DNA of 10,126 nt from Bdellovibrionales bacterium (lineage in GTDB: Bacteria; Bdellovibrionota; Bdellovibrionia; Bdellovibrionales; UBA1609). Position numbers and translations under genes: made by a program. Below are positions 1 to 4,898 of the stretch, in pieces. The stretch is taken from assembly GCA_027451425.1 (NCBI GenBank), contig DAIDJH010000037.1, positions 1-10,126 of the forward strand, read 5' to 3'. Position 1 is the first letter of the stretch. Every line of letters starts with the position of its first letter. The notes beneath the pieces are model-generated. The model worked only from the letters and a program-made list of their open reading frames with translations, was not told where the DNA came from and did not search any database.

Positions 1-431
<431 letters not shown>

Positions 432-1169
432 TTACACTCCCCTTTTTGCCGTCAAAGATTCAACGAGCCTTACATCATCGGCAGTGTCAACGCCCACAGA
501 AACAGCGTCTATGGTGGCAACATGAATGCGTTCGCCAAGCCACATAGCTCGCAATTGCTCCAAGCTCTCGGCACGCTCAAGCGGCGTCGCCGGTTGCTCG
601 CAAAACGTTTTTAAAAATTCGCGCCTATATCCATAAAGGCCGATGTGTTTCAGCGCGAGACCTGGGTATTTTTCGATGCTCTCACGTGAATAAGGTATCG
701 CGAAACGACTGAAGTAAATCGCCTCATTCCGGCGATTCATAATCAACTTCACCACGCCGCGCGACTCCAGCTCTTCGGGAGCAAGTCGATGAGCCAGTGT
801 TGCCATTTTCGCATCTGAATTTTCGGAGAATATCTTGATTAGTCGATCAATCCAAAATGGTTGGATCAGCGGTTCGTCGCCCTGGATATTCAAAACAACG
901 TCACACGAACGTTCGCGCGCTGCCGCCCAAACGCGGTCGCTACCCGATGGCAATTGGGGGTCGGTCATGACCGCCCTCACACCTATTTTTTCAGCAAGAT
1001 TGGCAATGTCTTGGTGATCGGTGGCAACGATAAGCTCGTTCAGCCCTTGCGCTGAACGCACACCGTTCACCACCCATTCGAGGAGAGGCCGGCCGTTGAT
1101 TTTCAAAAGTGGTTTCGCAGGTAGACGGGTCGACCCATAGCGGGCCGGGATAACTCCCAAGACTTGCAT
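432..1169 (-). CDS. kdsB: 3-deoxy-manno-octulosonate cytidylyltransferase (CMP-Kdo synthetase)
   Basis: KdsB activates Kdo with CTP to give CMP-Kdo and pyrophosphate, the donor for the inner core of lipopolysaccharide; it is cytoplasmic. The 245 residues match the usual family length of about 245-260. Visible motifs are the nucleotide-binding start VIPARYGSTRLPAKPL (6-21), SGSDR (75-79), the metal/nucleotide loop QGDEP (96-100), KHIGLYGYRR (174-183), the LERAESLEQLR segment (198-207 region) and GVDTADD (226-232), whose aspartate D228 corresponds to the conserved metal ligand. It lies 16 bases after the CBS-domain gene and 3 bases before pyrG, which supplies its CTP substrate; kdsB-pyrG adjacency is familiar from other Gram-negative genomes. 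No clear Shine-Dalgarno precedes the ATG, so translation may depend on the upstream gene. SGSDR replaces the more usual SGTDR, a conservative change. Confidence 0.96.
   Translation of the reverse strand: MQVLGVIPARYGSTRLPAKPLLKINGRPLLEWVVNGVRSAQGLNELIVATDHQDIANLAEKIGVRAVMTDPQLPSGSDRVWAAARERSCDVVLNIQGDEPLIQPFWIDRLIKIFSENSDAKMATLAHRLAPEELESRGVVKLIMNRRNEAIYFSRFAIPYSRESIEKYPGLALKHIGLYGYRREFLKTFCEQPATPLERAESLEQLRAMWLGERIHVATIDAVSVGVDTADDVRLVESLTAKRGV
437..443 (-). promoter_or_regulatory. Ribosome binding site of pyrG inside kdsB
   Basis: AGGGGAG on the minus strand lies 8 bases before the pyrG ATG and falls within the last codons of kdsB. It fixes the pyrG start and indicates coupling of the two genes. 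Confidence 0.7.
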
Positions 1170-1185
1170 TCGCTATTGTTAGCAC

Positions 1186-1659
1186 TTAAATGCCACTGTT
1201 AGCAAGCGTCGTCGCCAATCCGCCTATAGTCTCAGCCAATGGGAGTAGATTTGCCGCCTGATCGTCTTCTTTCAGAAGATGCGCCAAGTGCCAAAGAAGG
1301 TCATCGGTTGTCACTATACCGACCGCAATTTCATTGTCGTCGGCCACCACAAGCGATGAAATCTTTTTTTCAAGCATTTTAAACACCGCATTTCGTACCG
1401 GCATATTTTGGTTCACGTACTCAACCGGCGCGTTCATGAAGTATTCAACAGTTAGCTCCTCTAGGGAGAAGCCGTCCAGATCTTCAAATTGCCCGTAATC
1501 GCGGGCACTCAAAACGCCCACAATCACGCCCCCGTCATCGATGACTGGTAAGTGGCGAAAGCGGTTCTCATCCATCATTTCTTGCGCATCGGCAAGCGAC
1601 GTCCCGACTGGCACAGTTACAAGCTTTGACGTCATAATATCTTTTGTTCGCGTAATCAT
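1186..1659 (-). CDS. Tandem CBS-domain protein, first gene of the kdsB-pyrG operon
   Basis: This stand-alone 157-residue protein is almost entirely a CBS pair (Bateman module): CBS1 about residues 5-60, with the start KDIMTSKLVTVPVGTSLADA and HLPVIDDGGVIVGVLSARD, and CBS2 about 73-127, with FMNAPVEYVNQNMPVRNAV and SSLVVADDNEIAVGIVTTDD. The final 30 residues are a short alpha-helical-looking tail with no domain I recognise. Bateman modules in general bind AMP, ATP, S-adenosylmethionine or similar ligands and report energy state; the ligand here cannot be read from sequence. No catalytic domain is fused to it. It has a near-perfect Shine-Dalgarno (AAGGAGGT), and kdsB follows 16 bases after its stop, so it leads an operon making CTP and CMP-Kdo. 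A role sensing nucleotides for that pathway is inference only. Confidence 0.9.
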   Translation of the reverse strand: MITRTKDIMTSKLVTVPVGTSLADAQEMMDENRFRHLPVIDDGGVIVGVLSARDYGQFEDLDGFSLEELTVEYFMNAPVEYVNQNMPVRNAVFKMLEKKISSLVVADDNEIAVGIVTTDDLLWHLAHLLKEDDQAANLLPLAETIGGLATTLANSGI

Positions 1660-1665
1660 GGAATA

Positions 1666-1673
1666 ACCTCCTT
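1666..1673 (-). promoter_or_regulatory. Strong ribosome binding site of the CBS-domain gene
   Basis: The minus strand reads AAGGAGGT, nearly the full anti-16S complement, 6 bases before the ATG at 1659. It fixes the start and predicts high translation of this operon leader gene. Confidence 0.85.
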
Positions 1674-1683
1674 CATTAATTCC

Positions 1684-1689
1684 ATTGTA
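1684..1689 (-). promoter_or_regulatory. Candidate -10 element for the CBS-kdsB-pyrG operon
   Basis: TACAAT on the minus strand (one mismatch to TATAAT) would start transcription near 1677, just ahead of the Shine-Dalgarno at 1666-1673. I see no good -35 hexamer at 16-18 bases, so the promoter would be weak or activator-dependent. Suggestive only. Confidence 0.35.
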
Positions 1690-1747
1690 GCCACGGATCG
1701 GTGAATTGCATCCAATGACTCAACATGTTTTCTTCATGCGTCCGAAC

Positions 1748-1768
1748 TTTGGGAATATCAATCCCAAA
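1748..1768. promoter_or_regulatory. Perfect interrupted inverted repeat, operator or enhancer candidate
   Basis: TTTGGGA (1748-1754), 7 bases, then TCCCAAA (1762-1768) form a perfect 7+7 inverted repeat between the divergent CBS operon and the sigma54-activator gene. Its dimensions suit a Fis-type HTH dimer such as the one at the C-terminus of the adjacent activator. The centre is about 100 bases from the CBS start codon and about 136 from the activator start. Binding by that activator is inference. Confidence 0.45.
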
Positions 1769-1801
1769 CTCCGGACTAAATCGGGCACTTTCGGATGCAT
1801 A

Positions 1802-1824
1802 CCGACATGTAGAAGAGCTGTCGG
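1802..1824. repeat. Inverted repeat CCGACA-N11-TGTCGG in the activator leader
   Basis: CCGACA (1802-1807) and TGTCGG (1819-1824) are perfect complements around an 11-base spacer. The right arm shares two bases with a second palindrome at 1823-1835, so if both were transcribed only one hairpin could form at a time. It could be an operator or an RNA structure; chance is possible for 6-base arms. Confidence 0.3.
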
Positions 1825-1835
1825 ACACAATGTCC
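1823..1835. repeat. Inverted repeat GGACA-CAA-TGTCC
   Basis: GGACA (1823-1827) and TGTCC (1831-1835) flank a 3-base centre, giving a 13-base palindrome-like site. It overlaps the preceding inverted repeat by two bases. A weak sigma70-like pair (CCGACA at 1802-1807, 18 bases, CACAAT at 1826-1831) coincides with these repeats, so a repressor-type operator is conceivable. Arms are short. Confidence 0.3.
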
Positions 1836-1878
1836 ACGGTATGGTTTTTGAATAAGCCCTTTTACCTGGAATTAAAAA

Positions 1879-1887
1879 GGGGAGGGG
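1879..1887 (+). promoter_or_regulatory. Ribosome binding site of the FHA activator gene
   Basis: GGGGAGGGG lies 6 bases before the ATG at 1894 and supports that start over the internal methionine codons at residues 4 and 20. Confidence 0.75.
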
Positions 1888-1893
1888 AAAAAT

Positions 1894-3258
1894 ATGAAAA
1901 CTATGAATCTCAACTTGCGCCATTTTGGCACTGAAAAGGGCTTCATCACGATGGTGTCGGAAAATGTAAGAAAAACATTTGAGCTCGACGGCTACGCGCT
2001 CATCGGTCGCGATCAACAATGCACAATTTGCATCCCTGATTCATTTACCTCACTTCGCCACGCACGAATCGAAAAAGTAGGCCAGGGGTACCTCGTGCGT
2101 GATTTGAAGTCGAGAAACGGCACCTATGTTAACGGCAATCGAATCGTCGAAGCCCATTTATATGATAACGACCGCCTACGTGTCGGCATCACCGAATTTA
2201 TTTTCACATTTGAGCGCGACCCGTCGATCAACCATCTGTATATTCAAAGTAAAAATACCCTTTGGAACCAACAATTGTCCCGGCTACCAGCAATAGCTGC
2301 AAGCCCTTATCCGATATTAATTTTAGGACCGTCCGGTACAGGCAAAGAAGTACTGGCCAATTTAGCGCACCGATTTTCAAATCGCAGTCACGGTCCATTT
2401 TTAAGCGTAAACTGCAGTGCCTTGACTGAATCTCTCGCCGAAAGCGAACTTTTCGGCCATACCAAAGGGAGCTTCACCGGCGCAACATCCGACCGCAAAG
2501 GCGCCTTCGAATCCGCCAGAGGGGGCACACTTTTTCTTGATGAAATTGGCGATCTACCTATCAGTATTCAACCGAAGCTACTTCGCGCGCTTGAAAATAG
2601 CGAAATTAAACCGGTCGGCGCAGATCGCACAACGTCGATCGATGTGCGAATTGTTGCCGCCACCAATCAAAATCTCAAAGAGCGCGTCCGTGAAGGCAAA
2701 TTCCGCGAGGATCTCTATTTCCGCTTGCACGTTCTGCAGCTCGCTCCCCCACCCCTCAAAGATAGAATGGAGGATTTTGACGATCTCATGAAACATTTTG
2801 CAGGCGACCAAGCGATGCAACTTGAAGTGAATGCTTACGCGATTTTGCAAAATTACTCCTGGCCAGGTAATATCCGCGAACTGCGCAATACTATCATGCG
2901 AGCAACCGCGCTTTTTGCAGGGCAGGTGATTCGCGCCGAAGATCTATATCAATTGATCGATCAACCCGCCGCAACCGCCGTTGCGTCGGTCGCCGCATCA
3001 CCCACGGATACGCCAGACGGCGCAACTACAGGCACTGCCGTTTCAGTCCGGCAAAATGTTTTAGATTTAGAAAAACGAATGATTATCGATCGCCTTCGCT
3101 TTTTCGCCGGCAATCAACGCCGCGCCGCCGTCGCCCTGGGCATCCCCAAAAGCACACTCCATGATCGAATCAAAAGATATAACATTGACGCTCGATCCAT
3201 AAAATGGACGGCCAAAGGACGCGTAGCCGAGTCAGTCAATTGCCCGAGTAAAGTATAA
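1894..3258 (+). CDS. FHA-domain sigma54-dependent transcriptional activator (enhancer-binding protein)
   Basis: This 454-residue protein has three parts. An FHA domain (about 25-107) shows IGRD (37-40), SLRH (53-56) and NGTYVNG (75-81), the phosphothreonine-binding set. An AAA+ sigma54-interaction domain (about 117-345) has Walker A GPSGTGKE (145-152), the sigma54 loop GSFTGA (192-197), Walker B GTLFLDEI (211-218), ATNQN (256-260), arginine-finger segment FREDLYFRL (270-278) and WPGNIRELRN (323-332). After an Ala/Thr/Pro-rich linker (about 358-385) comes a Fis-type HTH (about 388-430). The family hydrolyses ATP to open sigma54 promoters; FHA in place of a receiver domain means input comes from phosphothreonine proteins, usually Ser/Thr kinase targets. 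GSFTGA instead of GAFTGA is a tolerated variant seen in FHA-type members. The target genes are unknown. Its 3' end overlaps the convergent gene by 23 bases. Confidence 0.95.
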   Translation: MKTMNLNLRHFGTEKGFITMVSENVRKTFELDGYALIGRDQQCTICIPDSFTSLRHARIEKVGQGYLVRDLKSRNGTYVNGNRIVEAHLYDNDRLRVGITEFIFTFERDPSINHLYIQSKNTLWNQQLSRLPAIAASPYPILILGPSGTGKEVLANLAHRFSNRSHGPFLSVNCSALTESLAESELFGHTKGSFTGATSDRKGAFESARGGTLFLDEIGDLPISIQPKLLRALENSEIKPVGADRTTSIDVRIVAATNQNLKERVREGKFREDLYFRLHVLQLAPPPLKDRMEDFDDLMKHFAGDQAMQLEVNAYAILQNYSWPGNIRELRNTIMRATALFAGQVIRAEDLYQLIDQPAATAVASVAASPTDTPDGATTGTAVSVRQNVLDLEKRMIIDRLRFFAGNQRRAAVALGIPKSTLHDRIKRYNIDARSIKWTAKGRVAESVNCPSKV

Positions 3259-4156
3259 AGGTATTGAAGTAAATGTTGAATACGCGCCCCTGATTGAGAA
3301 TCGCGTTGATTCGATCGCGAATCACTTCTTTCATTCGTTCTTTACCAACGAGACTTGCCGCTTCGTCATAAGTAAAGGTTTCAAGTGCTCTCTGGATCAA
3401 ATCTCGGATCTCGGGTTCGCGGTCCTTCACCTCAACGGCCGTGTCTTGGGAGTCTGCTCCGACAAATATCTCAAACACGCCCATCGGATTGTTGCCGCTG
3501 CTTTCACTCGCTTTTAGATTAACAATCACCTTTTGAAGAAGTACGTAATCTTCCACTTTCGGAAAGGCTTGAAAAAGATCTTGGACGTCGGATTTCGACT
3601 TCACCTCACCAATTAACGACGCCCCTTCCGCCAACGATGTCGGCAAATCGTTAACATATCTTGGCAGCCAGTGGCCCGTGAACGTTTTGTCGAAAAAAAA
3701 GAGCGCGGCAAACGACGCCATCACCATAAATAAAATCGCCAATCTTTGGGCCTGGTTGAGAGCGCGGAATTTATTCCACTCAGCGCTGACCCAAGCTATA
3801 AATGCTTTAAGTTGTGACCAGGCGTACTTGAGCCGCTCAGGCAATTCGTGACGAAAAAATCGTTTCGCCTGCCCCAAAAAATCAAAAAATTTATTTTTCA
3901 ACCGAATGATGCGCAAACGGACAAACGTTCTTAGCCAATACCACGGAGCCAAAACTAGACGAATGATTTTCTGACGCGCGGATGCCGGTTCGTCGTCGTC
4001 CTTAACGCTTTCGTCCTCCGGCTCGACTTTTAGACTTTCAATGGATTCCGTGCCTACGACCGGTTGCTTTTTGATGTCCGCAATCTCGTTTTTAAAAGAC
4101 GGGTCTTCGGTCTCGATAATTTTATCGATGTCTTCGAGAGAAAACGTATCAGCCAT
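3236..4156 (-). CDS. FliL-family single-pass membrane protein with long cytoplasmic N-terminus
   Basis: Of 306 residues, 1-58 are acidic and likely disordered. Residues 61-135 are basic and aromatic, with repeated RL/FFR/KNKF patterns suggestive of amphipathic membrane-facing helices. A single hydrophobic segment spans about 139-156. The remaining 150 residues should be periplasmic and end with the FliL signature: IRDLIQRALETFTYDE, the G-x-E-R-M-K-E-V-I-R-D-R-I-N segment (271-284) and RVFNIYFNTFILY (291-303). FliL proteins surround the flagellar stator and aid torque; they are normally 150-200 residues with a very short cytoplasmic tail. This one is much longer and no flagellar gene is next to it, so it may be a specialised paralogue tied to another machine. 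The ATG at 4156 lacks a clear Shine-Dalgarno. The stop overlaps the tail of the convergent activator gene, with no terminator between. Family assignment is fairly sure; role is not. Confidence 0.8.
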   Translation of the reverse strand: MADTFSLEDIDKIIETEDPSFKNEIADIKKQPVVGTESIESLKVEPEDESVKDDDEPASARQKIIRLVLAPWYWLRTFVRLRIIRLKNKFFDFLGQAKRFFRHELPERLKYAWSQLKAFIAWVSAEWNKFRALNQAQRLAILFMVMASFAALFFFDKTFTGHWLPRYVNDLPTSLAEGASLIGEVKSKSDVQDLFQAFPKVEDYVLLQKVIVNLKASESSGNNPMGVFEIFVGADSQDTAVEVKDREPEIRDLIQRALETFTYDEAASLVGKERMKEVIRDRINAILNQGRVFNIYFNTFILYSGN

Positions 4157-4201
4157 GGATTTAGTTTTTCACGTCTTAATCCGATACACAATCAGGTAGG
4201 C

Positions 4202-4209
4202 AAGGAGAG
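4202..4209 (+). promoter_or_regulatory. Ribosome binding site of the BamE-like exported protein gene
   Basis: AAGGAGAG lies 5 bases before the ATG at 4215 and fixes that start. The whole divergent gap (4157-4214) is only 58 bases and must hold the promoters of both flanking genes; I see no strong -35/-10 pair in it on either strand. Confidence 0.7.
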
Positions 4210-4214
4210 CCTCA

Positions 4215-4874
4215 ATGAAAACTCAAATTGTACTGCGATTGATTTTTTTTGCAGGACTTTTGGCTGGCACCGCGTGCGCGCAAGTTCATTTCCGTCGCAG
4301 CGACGGGAGCGGATACGGTGAAGAAGCCTCAACTCCCTCGACTGCGCAAGCGTACTATCACGAGAAGTACACCGAGCAATGGAATTACGCTCGCAAAGAT
4401 CTCGGCATACCGCCCGACCACACGCTAACCGACGCGGATATTCACGCCATCCACACGCGAATGGTTCTCCTTCGTCTTGAGAAAACCCTCCGTTATGAGA
4501 GGGCGCGCAAACAATATTATTCGCTCAAACCTTTTTTTCATGGTGATGGCGAACGCATTCAGTTTCTGGAATTGCCCACACAGGAGGCCCGCGCCCAATG
4601 GGCACAGCAACACGGCATTACTACCGATGACTCAAAAGTCGACCCAACTACCGCCGTTATCATCCAAAATAACGACATCGCTCGCGGAATGACCCCATCA
4701 CAAGTCAAACAAAGCTGGGGCGAGCCCAATGACATCGAATACGCCGGCGACCCCGTTTATGAAAATGAGCGCTGGCGCTACCGCATGCAAGTTTCAACAG
4801 AAAACGGCTATAAAAGACAAACTCGATTTGTTTATTTCGAATCAGGTCGCGTCGCCGGGTGGGAAACAAATTAG
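4215..4874 (+). CDS. Exported protein (possible lipoprotein) with BamE/SmpA-like C-terminal domain
   Basis: The 219-residue product starts with a signal peptide (MKTQIVLRLIFFAGLLAGTACA). C21 could be a lipidation cysteine, but the residue three before it is Gly, not the usual Leu, so the lipobox is poor; A20-C21-A22 is also a good signal peptidase I site. Residues 45-150 are polar, mostly helical in pattern, with many Tyr, Arg and Gln, and match nothing I know. The C-terminus (154-219) resembles BamE/SmpA/OmlA: DIARGMTPSQVKQSWGEPND, then ERWRYR and RFVYFESGRVAGWE, the typical G-M-T...V...G-x-P, W-x-Y and F-x-x-G-x-V pattern. BamE is a small accessory of the beta-barrel assembly machine; this protein is twice as long and is more likely a fold relative than BamE itself. 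An 8-T run (4243-4250) lies within the signal-peptide codons. Confidence 0.75.
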   Translation: MKTQIVLRLIFFAGLLAGTACAQVHFRRSDGSGYGEEASTPSTAQAYYHEKYTEQWNYARKDLGIPPDHTLTDADIHAIHTRMVLLRLEKTLRYERARKQYYSLKPFFHGDGERIQFLELPTQEARAQWAQQHGITTDDSKVDPTTAVIIQNNDIARGMTPSQVKQSWGEPNDIEYAGDPVYENERWRYRMQVSTENGYKRQTRFVYFESGRVAGWETN

Positions 4875-4885
4875 CCATGCCATGC

Positions 4886-4898
4886 CACGCTAGGCGTG
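4886..4898. terminator. Small palindrome at the convergent gene ends, weak terminator candidate
   Basis: CACGC-TAG-GCGTG is a perfect 5+5 inverted repeat with the polA stop codon in its loop, preceded by a short tandem repeat (CCATG twice). It sits in the 15-base gap between the convergent genes ending at 4874 and 4890. No T-run follows on either strand, so an intrinsic terminator is doubtful. Confidence 0.25.

Noticed and set aside
1276..1296. TGGCAC with a downstream GC on the minus strand inside the CBS gene as a sigma54 promoter
   Set aside because: Spacing is two bases short and the site lies inside coding sequence.
1783..1800. GGGCAC followed by TGCAT on the plus strand as a -24/-12 promoter
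   Set aside because: The distance between GG and GC is one base too long for sigma54, which tolerates little spacing change.
1725..1934. Small plus-strand open frame in the divergent control region
   Set aside because: No ribosome binding site, no recognisable protein pattern, and it runs into the activator gene in another frame.
3693..3700. 8-base homopolymers as phase-variation switches (here, and at 4243-4250 and 5476-5483)
   Set aside because: Three occur in unrelated genes, one of them polA, so they look like ordinary lysine/phenylalanine codon runs; all frames are intact.
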